Source: DATKFM01 sp046154965 (lineage in GTDB: Bacteria > Pseudomonadota > Alphaproteobacteria > Dongiales > Dongiaceae). From it: a DNA stretch of 64,000 bases. A program made the translations under genes and the position numbers. The notes below the pieces were generated by a model, which was given only the letters and a program-made list of their open reading frames with translations, made no database searches and was not told the DNA's origin. Every line of letters begins with the position of its first letter. The stretch's first letter is position 1. The stretch lies in NCBI GenBank assembly GCA_046154965.1, contig JBJXDY010000035.1, positions 1 to 64,000 on the forward strand, given 5' to 3'. This document shows, one piece after another, positions 33,248 to 42,291 of the stretch.

Positions 33248-34128
33248 GCCGGCGCGCTCCCCAGCAGGCAGGCGGCGAACCGGCCGCTGAGCACGGGATC
33301 GCTGCGCAGGCGGCCGCGGAGGCTCAGGCTCAGCTCCAGATGCAGGAACCGGCCGCCGGCCTCCCGGATGATTCTGCCGGTGGCGTTGCGCGTCGCACCA
33401 AGCTCCCGAGTCTCGTCGGGATAGAGAAGCACGCGGCCCGGCAGGAGACGATCGAAGCAGCGGCGATAAGCCACCGTCTGCGGACCGGGTGCCCGCGTGC
33501 CCTCGCTGACGACGATGTCGGCCGCGGCGAAGGAGGCTTCGCCCCGTTTCTCCGAATCGAAGCCATGAATCTGCACCACGGTTCCGCCAGGATGCTCGGA
33601 CATGAAGGCGGTACCAAAGGCAATCAGCGCCGAATCGGCGCGGCGCGCCAAATCGCCGAAATCGCCATGCTGATCGACTGACCAGCGGGACAGGCTGTTG
33701 AAGCCCGCCCCAGCGAACGGATGGCGCAGGAAAAGCTGGCGTGCGATGTCGCCGGTGAAAAGATCGTCGGTGCTGTGCGGGGCCTCAAGAAGTACGCCAG
33801 CATGGGTTCTGGCGCGCAGCATGTATCGGCCTTTCCCCTCCACGCGATCGCTGCGCTCGGCCAGCACCAAAGTATGGCCGGAACCCGTATCCACCGTGGT
33901 GGCATCAAAACCGAGGTCCCGCCATGCCGCGACATCGAAGCCGGAATTGTCACCGCGCCAGGCCTTACGGAACAAACCAATGAGAAGCTGGCGCGATTCC
34001 GGCGGCACCGGCCGGAAGAGCGGTTCTTCAATCCGGCGCATGCGCCAGTCCCCGAGGGGACCTGAGCAAAAGCCGAGCGAGAGGGCGGCAGCGCACATGA
34101 TCGCGATCCAATGTCCCCTATTGCGCAT
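33244..34128 (-). CDS. Exported 294-aa protein, possible gamma-glutamyl hydrolase-like
   Basis: N-terminal hydrophobic leader (HWIAIMCAAALSLGFCSG) suggests export, with a cysteine near residue 21 that might be a lipidation site but without a good lipobox. The centre has LLEAPHSTDDLFTGDIARQLF and VVQIHGFDSEKRG. The APH...IHGF pattern recalls zinc peptidases and poly-gamma-glutamate hydrolases (APHGG/His motifs), and would suit release or trimming of a polymer, but similarity is thin. Overlaps the 534-aa gene by 11 bases upstream and the CapB-like gene by 4 bases downstream, so it belongs to the same operon. Otherwise unrecognised. Confidence 0.6.
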   Translation of the reverse strand: MRNRGHWIAIMCAAALSLGFCSGPLGDWRMRRIEEPLFRPVPPESRQLLIGLFRKAWRGDNSGFDVAAWRDLGFDATTVDTGSGHTLVLAERSDRVEGKGRYMLRARTHAGVLLEAPHSTDDLFTGDIARQLFLRHPFAGAGFNSLSRWSVDQHGDFGDLARRADSALIAFGTAFMSEHPGGTVVQIHGFDSEKRGEASFAAADIVVSEGTRAPGPQTVAYRRCFDRLLPGRVLLYPDETRELGATRNATGRIIREAGGRFLHLELSLSLRGRLRSDPVLSGRFAACLLGSAPA

Positions 34129-35722
34129 CGACGGGACCGGAGCGGACGAACCGGCCGGAGCCTTGCTCGATCAGGAGCGTGCCGCCGCCAGCGATCAGCG
34201 GCGACCAGCCCGATGGCGCCACGCCAAACCAATCTGCCGCGGGCAACTCCGCCGCCGGATCATCAGCGGCAGGGGGCAGCCGGATGAAAGCCGCGACATA
34301 GATCTCCTTTGGCGCCGAGAGAGTGACGGCGACGACACCGGGCGGAACATCCAGAAGCTCCCGTTGTGCCGACGACAACAACGCCTCTGGATCGTCGCTC
34401 GGCAGATCCGGCGCCGGCGCCGTGGCAACAGCGGTGAAACTTCCGGAACCAACGACGGCGTTTGCAGCATCCCTGAGCTCATACACAACGGCGAAAGCGC
34501 CGGATGGGATTTCCGGGCCGCCATCGAGCCGCCGCCAGAGGTCAAGTCGCAGGGCCGCTGCCGCCTGGCCGCCGCTCAATTCATAGGTCAGGCCGCCGCC
34601 GGCGTGCAGGCGATAGGCACGGATTTCGGCCCCGACCGGCGACGCCGCCGCTCCCGGCGGCACGGGACTGCGGAGCAGCATCAAGCGCACCGGCTTGTCG
34701 CTGCTCAGACGAATGCCGCCTGAGCTGAGGAACAGGTCGCGCGCCACAAGCGAGCCGGGCACCGAAATCGCGAATGACTCGTTCGTCTGGCTATTGAAGA
34801 TGTCGACCCGCAACTGCGCGGGTTGGGCATCGAGTCCGGGCTGGACGGCAGCCAGAATGGCGCGGATCGAGTAGCGGCCCGCCTCGGTCACCGGCAAATC
34901 GATGGGACGACCAGGTTCGAGCCGGGTCTCCAGAACCGGGACGGCATAGGAGATGAACGCGCCCGGCCGGTCTTCGCGGGCAAACAGATTCCGCACGCGA
35001 TAATCCTGGTCCTCCACGCCCGACGGGCCCACCGGCCGCCAGCGCCGGGACAGCACGGCCGCCCGTTCTGCTCCGGTCATGAGACCCTGCGGATAGACAT
35101 TTCCCTCCGCGAGGCGGCTGCGCTGGCGATCGCTCAAGCGCTGCCAGAACTGTTCGATCGAGTGTTCGGGAATGGCTTCCGGTTCGTAGACGCGGATGCC
35201 GACTTCCGAAATTTGCGGGTCGGCCCCGGCTAGGCGCACCCGCACGACCTCGGCGGCCGGCCAGTCCGCCAGGCTGAGCGGTATGAGATTGACGCCGGCG
35301 ACGGCAAACCTCGAGTCGTCGACCAGGTTGACGGCGAACGGCTCGCCCGTAGCGGCATCGAGATAACGGCCGACGATGCTGCGGATATGCTGGCTCTCGC
35401 GATGTAGCAGATTGCCGTCGCTGTCGAAAATCTCGATATCCAGGGCGTAGCCGGCCGCCGGTGCGGCGTATTGTCCTCCGGCGGCGGGCAAAAGGGCGTG
35501 GGTGCGCAGGCGGACAAGATCCGCATGACCGGACAAGCGGAACTCCAGCGGGCGGTCTGCTGCGACAACATACGCCGTCGACGCTTGCGCATCGCCGGCG
35601 ACGAGGCTTGGCTTCCGAACCGTGTCGTAGAAGGCACGAGATGCGCGCCAGATCGGCGCCCCCGCCGTCAGCAGCACGGCAAGCACAAGGATACCCAACA
35701 GGATGCGGCCGGCGATGCGCAT
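34118..35722 (-). CDS. Membrane-anchored 534-aa protein of CapB/CapC-like operon
   Basis: N-terminal membrane anchor (ILLGILVLAVLLTAGAPIWRA, residues 7-27), then a large beta-rich periplasmic region. It alternates short strands such as PLEFRLSGHADLVRLRTHAL and YALDIEIFDSDGNLLHRES with Pro/Ala linkers; a second similar beta domain may begin near residue 330. No catalytic motif seen. Three bases after the CapC-like gene and 11 bases overlapping the next, so strictly co-translated. By position it resembles the accessory CapA/PgsA or CapE slot, but shows no CapA phosphoesterase motifs. Function unknown. Confidence 0.65.
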   Translation of the reverse strand: MRIAGRILLGILVLAVLLTAGAPIWRASRAFYDTVRKPSLVAGDAQASTAYVVAADRPLEFRLSGHADLVRLRTHALLPAAGGQYAAPAAGYALDIEIFDSDGNLLHRESQHIRSIVGRYLDAATGEPFAVNLVDDSRFAVAGVNLIPLSLADWPAAEVVRVRLAGADPQISEVGIRVYEPEAIPEHSIEQFWQRLSDRQRSRLAEGNVYPQGLMTGAERAAVLSRRWRPVGPSGVEDQDYRVRNLFAREDRPGAFISYAVPVLETRLEPGRPIDLPVTEAGRYSIRAILAAVQPGLDAQPAQLRVDIFNSQTNESFAISVPGSLVARDLFLSSGGIRLSSDKPVRLMLLRSPVPPGAAASPVGAEIRAYRLHAGGGLTYELSGGQAAAALRLDLWRRLDGGPEIPSGAFAVVYELRDAANAVVGSGSFTAVATAPAPDLPSDDPEALLSSAQRELLDVPPGVVAVTLSAPKEIYVAAFIRLPPAADDPAAELPAADWFGVAPSGWSPLIAGGGTLLIEQGSGRFVRSGPVDAQ

Positions 35723-35725
35723 AAG

Positions 35726-38700
35726 CTAGGGCCCGAAGGTCAGCCAGGGCGGCGAGGCCGCAAGAGCTTGCTGCAAGGCAGCCGGGCCCGCGACCGCGGA
35801 AATCGACAGCGATGGCGAATCCGCCGGGGATAGCGATGCGACCGCCCGCAGCCGGTTATCCTCGGGGTTCGTCAGCAGGAGGTAGGACGTCCCCGACACC
35901 GGGTCCAGAATGCGGACCAGCCTGGCCGGCGCGGTGTGGGCGGCGATCTCCTGCAGCGCCAGAATGCTCCTGCTGTTGCCATAGCGCGCCATCATCGCCC
36001 GCAGCGCAGCGTCGGGCTGGAACCCGCCTTCGGTGCCATAGACGGCCGCATATTCCGCCACGGCGATATCCAGGGTCGCTATTCGCAGAGCGGCATATTG
36101 GCGATCTTCATCGGTGAGCGGACTCGGCTGCCGGTCCATGGCGCGCGCGGCCCGCCCGAGCCAAAGAACCAGGAAATCTCGGCCGCGGGTCTGCTGCAGA
36201 TACTCCATCTGCGAGATCGCGCCGATATCGTGGCCGGCGACTTCGGCGCTGCCATCGGCGTAACGGACCGTCAGCCCATCGGCGCCGAGTTGATCGCTCA
36301 ACCGGCGCCCGAGCATCGTCAGGCCGGCGGCGGCCCTGGCCCCGGTATCCGACGACAGGATGACATCGAAACCGGCATTGTCAGCGCCGGGGCGGCGCAT
36401 GGACCGGCACTGAACGACGGTCATTTCCGGCGCCGCCATATCGCGCAGCAGCACTTGCTGCACGACATTGAACAGGTTCCGGCTGTTGCGCGGCGCCACG
36501 ATGTCAGCCACGCCATCGGCGTTTGCCTCCGGGTGGCTGCCGCCGATGAGCAGTGCCCGCGCCTGCAGCTTTACGAAAAGCGATAGCGCGAATTGAAGGG
36601 TTCCAGGCTCCCGGCCGGGGCGCGGCGCTTCGATGACATATTCGCTCGCCGGGCCGACACGAAACAGGTAGGTCCCACGGTAACCGCGCGCCAGCGAGAA
36701 TTCGTTCTCCCGCAGCAGCAGGTACTCGCTGCCGTCGCCGGCATCGCGATGGCGTTCGAGGAGAAAGCCCATGGCGGCGGCGGCATTGGCGGCGCCGGCA
36801 AGCCGCGCCAAGCCGGCTTCGCTCCAAACGCCGTCCCGCAAATCGGTCTGGATCGCAACGAGGATTTCCGACAGCACTTCCGTATCGAGATAGAGCAGCT
36901 CCGGCAATGTCGCCGGCAGATAGCTCTCCGAGCCGCGCGCCGCATTGCGGGACACCGCCGAAACAACGCTGCGCCGGATCGATACGCCGTCGATCGGCGC
37001 CGTCACCGCGGCCGGTCCGGGCGGGTCTCCGCTCACTCCTGCCGTAACCCGGCGAATGGAACTCTCCGCCATGTGCAGTTCAGCAAAACTGCCGGCAGCG
37101 GTATCACGCTGGAGATTAGCCTGCCGCGTCGACCCGAAAGGCGTGTCGAAATCGCCGATCAGCGACCGCAGGCTTACCAGATTGAGGTCATTGGGGATCT
37201 GGTCGAAGACCCAGAGCCGGTTCAGCGGAGCGGCCGGCGCGGCGCCGGGCTGGCCGGTCTCGGGGAACTGCATGCGTCGCAACTGCAGGACATTGCCTTG
37301 CGCCATGGCGCGGTGAAAGGCCTGGAAGAAGGTATCGCTGTTCTGCAGCACGCCGGCGGCCACACCGCCGGCCGCGGTCCACTCGGCGCCCGCGACGGCG
37401 AAATAGCGGGCGCCCAGTGACTCGAACACCCGGAAGCCAGCGGCCGCCAGTCCCTTGGATTCGACCGGCAGCGGCACTTCCACCGACAATGTTCCGGAGG
37501 CCTGAAGATCGATGACATAGAGGCCCCGCGGCGCGCCGGTACCGATATCATGCAAATAGAGGTAGCGGGCCTCCATCAGCTCGACATCATAGTCGACGCT
37601 GTGCAGCGCATTTCGCGCCGCCTGCAACAGCGACGGGCTGCGATCGCCGGCGAACCGTCGGAGAAGCTGCAGCGCCTCGGCAAACGCCACGACCTGCGCC
37701 ACCGGCTGCGTCGGCCGGGATTCGGTCAGGCGAGCCCTGTAGAGCTCGATCCGGTCATGCTGGAAGACGTCGCGCAACAGCCTCGCGGCCGGCATCGCGG
37801 CCGGCATTGCCGCGGCCGGGGGCGCGCCGCCGAGGATACGGACGGACTCCGCCGAGACCATGATGGCAAAGCCGATGATGCTGGCCAGCGCGGCGCCGGT
37901 GATCGAGGTCTGCAGCGTGACCCGGGTCATGCGCGGCAGAATGTTCTTTTCATGCATCTTCATCGCCAGCAGCGTGGCGAGCAGATAGCCGAAGCCGAAA
38001 TAGTCGGTCACCTTCTGCGACGGCGCAAGCCAGAGCAGCAAAAACCCCAGGGCGAGCTTGTAGGCAAAGCTGATGTTGAAGAACAGCAGCAGCTTGCGCG
38101 CGCCTTCGATGGTCGTGCGGGCGAAGACCGGCAAACGGAGTACCAGCATGCCGATGCCGTAGATGATGACGGCTTCGGCCACGGTGGTGATGATCTTGGT
38201 CGGCTGATACCACTGCAACGCCACCAGCGCCGGTATCAGGATGCCGCTATACTCCAGGCCGTATTTCAGGTTCATGCGCGACGCCAGGAACGCCGTCGTC
38301 AGCAGGATGATGTAGGCCTTGGGGCTCGCGAGGATTGAGGTGGCGACGTCCTCGTACAGGTAGTTCAGATTGCTGATGCGGAAATTGGTGAATTCCATCA
38401 GGCCGTAGCGGACGATCAGATGGGTCATGCCCAACGTCACGGCTAGAACCAGCAGGCCGCGGAGCAAGCCGGTTTTCCAGAACTGGTTCGCCGTAAGCGA
38501 GATGATGATCAGGCCGAAGCTGTGGAATTCGCCGGCAAAGGGAATGAACCAGCCATATCGGTGATTGAGATACGCACCCAGCGACGGCAGCAGCCACCCA
38601 TCGAAGGCGATGCGCACGACCACGCTGACCAGCACCAGGGCGAAGAACCGGTCACGGCCGAACAGCCGGCTCCATTGCCCAAAGCGCGGCGCAATCTCCG

Positions 38701-38929
38701 AAAAGAACCAGACGATCAGATAGGTCAGGACGGATTCGATGATGACGATCGCCGCACCCCAGGGGCGGAGGATCAGCAGCGGCACCAGATAGCCGGGCAC
38801 CACCAGGCCCGACAGCACCCAGCCCAGGCGCAGATTGAGCAGCGCCACCACCCACACGCCGACCCATGTCGTCGTGATGATGGAGCTGACGAGACTGCCT
38901 TCCGGAAAGATCGGCAGGATGAAGTCCAT
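35726..38929 (-). CDS. CapC/PgsC-like tandem membrane protein with large periplasmic domain
   Basis: 1067 aa. Residues 1-370 are polytopic with about ten membrane segments and two CapC-like modules: LGWVLSGLVVPGYLVPLLIL near residue 35 and LKYGLEYSGILIPALVALQW near 220 (each has the GxLxPxxL feature of PgsC, a 150-aa protein). So it seems a tandem duplication of PgsC. Residues about 390-1067 form a soluble, probably periplasmic part with alpha/beta segments (for example HDIGTGAPRGLYVIDLQASG) of no recognised family. Six bases after the receiver gene. Inferred partner of the CapB-like ligase, forming the export/synthesis complex. Confidence 0.72.
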   Translation of the reverse strand: MDFILPIFPEGSLVSSIITTTWVGVWVVALLNLRLGWVLSGLVVPGYLVPLLILRPWGAAIVIIESVLTYLIVWFFSEIAPRFGQWSRLFGRDRFFALVLVSVVVRIAFDGWLLPSLGAYLNHRYGWFIPFAGEFHSFGLIIISLTANQFWKTGLLRGLLVLAVTLGMTHLIVRYGLMEFTNFRISNLNYLYEDVATSILASPKAYIILLTTAFLASRMNLKYGLEYSGILIPALVALQWYQPTKIITTVAEAVIIYGIGMLVLRLPVFARTTIEGARKLLLFFNISFAYKLALGFLLLWLAPSQKVTDYFGFGYLLATLLAMKMHEKNILPRMTRVTLQTSITGAALASIIGFAIMVSAESVRILGGAPPAAAMPAAMPAARLLRDVFQHDRIELYRARLTESRPTQPVAQVVAFAEALQLLRRFAGDRSPSLLQAARNALHSVDYDVELMEARYLYLHDIGTGAPRGLYVIDLQASGTLSVEVPLPVESKGLAAAGFRVFESLGARYFAVAGAEWTAAGGVAAGVLQNSDTFFQAFHRAMAQGNVLQLRRMQFPETGQPGAAPAAPLNRLWVFDQIPNDLNLVSLRSLIGDFDTPFGSTRQANLQRDTAAGSFAELHMAESSIRRVTAGVSGDPPGPAAVTAPIDGVSIRRSVVSAVSRNAARGSESYLPATLPELLYLDTEVLSEILVAIQTDLRDGVWSEAGLARLAGAANAAAAMGFLLERHRDAGDGSEYLLLRENEFSLARGYRGTYLFRVGPASEYVIEAPRPGREPGTLQFALSLFVKLQARALLIGGSHPEANADGVADIVAPRNSRNLFNVVQQVLLRDMAAPEMTVVQCRSMRRPGADNAGFDVILSSDTGARAAAGLTMLGRRLSDQLGADGLTVRYADGSAEVAGHDIGAISQMEYLQQTRGRDFLVLWLGRAARAMDRQPSPLTDEDRQYAALRIATLDIAVAEYAAVYGTEGGFQPDAALRAMMARYGNSRSILALQEIAAHTAPARLVRILDPVSGTSYLLLTNPEDNRLRAVASLSPADSPSLSISAVAGPAALQQALAASPPWLTFGP

Positions 38930-38935
38930 GACCGC

Positions 38936-39322
38936 TCAGGCCTGCGCAGAATGGGTCATGACCTCGATCGTGTTTATCAGGTCGCTGAGTTCTATCGGCT
39001 TGGCGATGACGGCCTTGGCGCCCGCCGCCGACAGTTCCCGCATGATGTCGGCGCGCCGGATCGCGGTGAGCACGATCACCGGCGGCGCTTTGTCGGCATA
39101 CTCCTGCCGCAGCGAGCGAAGGAAACGGAGGCCGTCCATGATCGGCATCAGGAAATCCACGATGATGAGATCGAAGTCCGGCTGAGATCCCTTTTCGCGC
39201 AAATGGCGCAAGGCGGCCTCGCCATGCTCGACGGCGTGAACGTCGAAGCTGGAGACCTGGAGCGCCATATGCAGCAGTTCGCGGAACGCCGCGTCGTCAT
39301 CAATGAGCAGTAATTTCTTCAA
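38936..39322 (-). CDS. Receiver-only response regulator
   Basis: 128 aa, a single REC domain without output domain. Acidic pocket DDD at residues 8-10, phosphoacceptor Asp in DLIIVDFLMPIMDG (about 53), switch Thr in IVLTAIRR and Lys in VIAKPIEL. First gene of the CapC/CapB-like operon (six bases to the next start). It faces away from a CHASE2 receptor across a 254-bp AT-rich control region with a 27-bp inverted repeat. Such stand-alone receivers act by protein contact, so it may control the polymer complex directly. Confidence 0.9.
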   Translation of the reverse strand: MKKLLLIDDDAAFRELLHMALQVSSFDVHAVEHGEAALRHLREKGSQPDFDLIIVDFLMPIMDGLRFLRSLRQEYADKAPPVIVLTAIRRADIMRELSAAGAKAVIAKPIELSDLINTIEVMTHSAQA

Positions 39323-39369
39323 AGCGGTAACCGGATTATTCTGAATGATAACGCTTGCGAAATTTAACC

Positions 39370-39396
39370 ATGGTATCGAAACCGTCCGGATACCAT
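39370..39396. promoter_or_regulatory. Candidate operator: inverted repeat ATGGTATC-n11-GATACCAT
   Basis: Perfect 8-bp half sites (39370-39377 and 39389-39396) in the divergent control region between the receiver gene and the CHASE2 gene. The region is much richer in A/T than its surroundings. A dimeric regulator site is likely; the regulator is unknown. Confidence 0.6.
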
Positions 39397-39576
39397 CAAA
39401 GGATGGGAAAACAATGAAAAACCGGCCCGCGGACCCAAGATGGTTATGTATATGCAGTATATTAATAAAATCTTAGGATATACCGGGCGACACCCTAGCT
39501 ATCAGACGGCAAGGTCCAGCGCGGCGGCACAAATTTCGCGCGGACTTGCCGTCCATTGCTGAAATTGGAGTAGGCA

Positions 39577-42279
39577 TTGGTTCTCGGCTCTCTAAAACCC
39601 TGGCGCTGGCCCATCGTTCTGCAGGATGGGTTGTTCGTCCTGATCATCCTGGCTGCGGTCGCCTGGCTGACCCAGGCGGGGGCGCTACGGCCGGTCGACG
39701 GCCAGCTGCGCGATCTCATGGGCCGGATTCTGCCCGCTCCGCCGCCCGGTGACGCGTTACTGCTCGTAGAGACGCCTGACGGCAGCGACCGCAGCGCCGA
39801 CTGGAGCGCCGTGGTCGGCGAACTGCGCCGGCTGGGCGCAAAGCAGATCGTTTTCACCGACGCTTCTCCCGACATTGTGCAGCTGCTGGCCGCCGGCGCG
39901 CCGCCGGCGGACCTGCTATTCGGCATCGACGCGAGCCCGGATCGGCGGGACAACGGGCGATGGATCCTGGCGCGGCCCCTCCCTTCGCCAATGCCGGATT
40001 ACTTCGGACTCAGCATCATCGACAACGCGGAGTTCGGCGTGCACCGCCGTCACTCCCGTTCAATCGAGATCGATGGTCGCAGCTATCCAACCATCGAAAC
40101 CCTGGCGGCCGCGCGTCTGAATGGGAGAGCGGGGCTGACGCCGGCCGAGGACAGCTATCTCATCAGCTATGCCAGCGGCATCGCTGCATTGCCCAAGATA
40201 ACTCTCGACCGGATCATTGCCGGCGAGCTCGTGGAGTCGCTGGTGCGCGACCGCGTGGTGGTCATCGGCGCCGATACCGGCGCATCGGGTGCGCGCATCT
40301 ATGTTCCGCTGTTTCTGGAGTCGCCCTGGATCAGCGAGCTGGAGTATCACGGCTTTGCCCTGCAGACGCTGCTGGACGGCAACTTCGTCAGCGAGATGAA
40401 GCCGGCGTCGGCGGCGGCAATGCTTGCCGGCCTGCTCGGGTTTGTGGTCGTCTTCGCCTATCTCGCCGGGCAGCGTCACGCGCCGCTGATCACCCTCGGC
40501 GTGATGGCAGCTTCGGTGGTGACGACAGCCGTTCTTCTGGCCTTCTTCAACAAGTCCCTGCCCCTGGTGGGCATGATGCTGGCGTTGAGCGCCTATCTGG
40601 CGGTGGCGATCGCCCACCGGATGCGGGCCAAGGGCGCCATGCTGGAGCGGCTGGTGCGCGACGTCAGCGTGCGCGTGCGCGAACGCCTGAATCCGGCGAA
40701 CTCATCGACCGAGGACCGCCCCTGGGCGCAAGTGGCGGCGATGGCGACGGAGCTTCTCGATCTCAACCGCTGCGTCTTCTTCGAAACGATTCCCGGCGAG
40801 GCCCGCTTGAAGGAGGCCGAGGCGCTCGGCTGCAGCGGCGACGACATCGCCGAACGCCGCCGCGACTACCGCCGCTCGCCTTTCACCGATGCAATTGCCG
40901 GCGGCGGTCCGACGCGGACGACCCGCCAAGTGCTCAAGACCCGCGGCGACGATGAGGACCAATTTCTCGCACCGCTGGTGTTCGGCGGCGATCTCCTGGG
41001 TTTCTGGACCTTCTCGGTGCCGCGGCAGCGCTGGACCAATTCCCCGGGCTTCATGACGCTGGCACGGGCCTTTACCGAGCGGGCGTCGGATTACCTGGCG
41101 GGCGTGCGCCAACGGGCTGTCCTGCTGGGCGCCGATCCGGACAAGCGCAACCTCGCCAACCCTGTCATGGGCGATGACGCCGGGAGCGAGTTCCGCCTGT
41201 CCCCGCTGCTCGAACTCCTGAACCGCCGGCTAGTCCTGGCGGAAGAAGTGCTCACCGGCCTCAGCACCGCGACCATCGTCTTCGACGCCTTCGGCCGCGT
41301 GCTGCATTCGAACAAGCATATGCGGCGATTGCTGTCGGTGGTGGAAATGTCGCCGACGGAGATCACACCGCTGGAGATGATCACCAAGCTGACCGATGTA
41401 CCGGAAGAGCATGTGCGGCGCTATCTGCGCTATGTCATGCTGGAAGAAGGCACGATCTCCGTGCCAACCCAGGCGACTGCCGGCGGTAAACGCTATCTTC
41501 TGTACATTTCCTCCATCGACCCCATGCCGCAGCGGGAGCGCGTCAGTGCAGAACCGCTCTCGATGCTGCGCGCCGTGCTCTGCGAGCTTCTGGATATCAC
41601 CGCCATCGACCGCATGTTCTCGATGAAAGAAGTGATGTCAGAACATCTGAGCTTCCGGCTGCGCAACAGCCTGGCGGCAATGTTCATGGCGGCCGAGTTG
41701 CTGAATGCGCCGGATCTGACGGACGAGAAGCGGACGCGGATCCTGGAGAATTTGAAGAGCTCGATCAAGCTGTCGAAGGAAGCCTTCGAACGCTTCGAAA
41801 GCATGCTCGATGTGCCGATGGTGTCGGATCTGGCGGAACGCTATCCCGTGGATCTGCGCACCGCGATCATCGATGCGGTGTCAGCCAACCAGGCCGATGC
41901 CGCGCGGCGGCGGGTGCAGATCGCAACCGAAATGCCGGAGGCGGTGAGCCTGGTCGTCGGCGGCCGGCAGGAGCTTGTCGGCCTGATTCGCACGATCCTC
42001 ATGCTGTTGATCCAGGATTCGGAGGAGAAGAGTGCGATCAACGTCTCGCTGCTCGAACGGGAAACCGACGTGAAGCTGAAGATCGAGAACAAGGGCTTCG
42101 GCCTGCCACAGGACCGGCTCAACGCCTACCTCATGGGGCCGGAGGAGCCGCAGACCTCAACCTTCAAGTTGATCCGCCTGGGCCGCATGGATGCGGAACG
42201 CTGGGGCGGCCGCCTGGAGTCCTATTCGACCTTGGGTGCCGGCTTCCGGTTCGATCTCACCCTTTCCAAAGTCGCCTAG
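39577..42279 (+). CDS. CHASE2-domain receptor with degenerate histidine-kinase region
   Basis: 900 aa from a TTG start with GGAG six bases upstream. TM at about 15-32; extracytoplasmic CHASE2 sensor at about 40-275; three TM segments at about 284-345; GAF-like region 370-500; PAS-like segment near 550 (TATIVFDAFGRVLHSNKHMRRLL); then a dimerisation-helix region. There the place of the HELRTPL box reads LSFRLRNSLAAM, with Phe693 where the phospho-His should be (His690 is three residues earlier). The ATPase-like tail has IENKGFGLP but no N-box. Probably a non-catalytic or atypical receptor. Divergent from the receiver gene, so likely a partner of the CapB/CapC-like locus. Confidence 0.82.
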   Translation: MVLGSLKPWRWPIVLQDGLFVLIILAAVAWLTQAGALRPVDGQLRDLMGRILPAPPPGDALLLVETPDGSDRSADWSAVVGELRRLGAKQIVFTDASPDIVQLLAAGAPPADLLFGIDASPDRRDNGRWILARPLPSPMPDYFGLSIIDNAEFGVHRRHSRSIEIDGRSYPTIETLAAARLNGRAGLTPAEDSYLISYASGIAALPKITLDRIIAGELVESLVRDRVVVIGADTGASGARIYVPLFLESPWISELEYHGFALQTLLDGNFVSEMKPASAAAMLAGLLGFVVVFAYLAGQRHAPLITLGVMAASVVTTAVLLAFFNKSLPLVGMMLALSAYLAVAIAHRMRAKGAMLERLVRDVSVRVRERLNPANSSTEDRPWAQVAAMATELLDLNRCVFFETIPGEARLKEAEALGCSGDDIAERRRDYRRSPFTDAIAGGGPTRTTRQVLKTRGDDEDQFLAPLVFGGDLLGFWTFSVPRQRWTNSPGFMTLARAFTERASDYLAGVRQRAVLLGADPDKRNLANPVMGDDAGSEFRLSPLLELLNRRLVLAEEVLTGLSTATIVFDAFGRVLHSNKHMRRLLSVVEMSPTEITPLEMITKLTDVPEEHVRRYLRYVMLEEGTISVPTQATAGGKRYLLYISSIDPMPQRERVSAEPLSMLRAVLCELLDITAIDRMFSMKEVMSEHLSFRLRNSLAAMFMAAELLNAPDLTDEKRTRILENLKSSIKLSKEAFERFESMLDVPMVSDLAERYPVDLRTAIIDAVSANQADAARRRVQIATEMPEAVSLVVGGRQELVGLIRTILMLLIQDSEEKSAINVSLLERETDVKLKIENKGFGLPQDRLNAYLMGPEEPQTSTFKLIRLGRMDAERWGGRLESYSTLGAGFRFDLTLSKVA

Positions 42280-42291
42280 GTCCGCAACACA

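Noticed and set aside
29009..39322. Classical cell-wall Mur ligase cluster
   Set aside because: No mur, fts or ddl neighbours; the P-loop follows a membrane segment as in CapB and lies with CapC-like segments.
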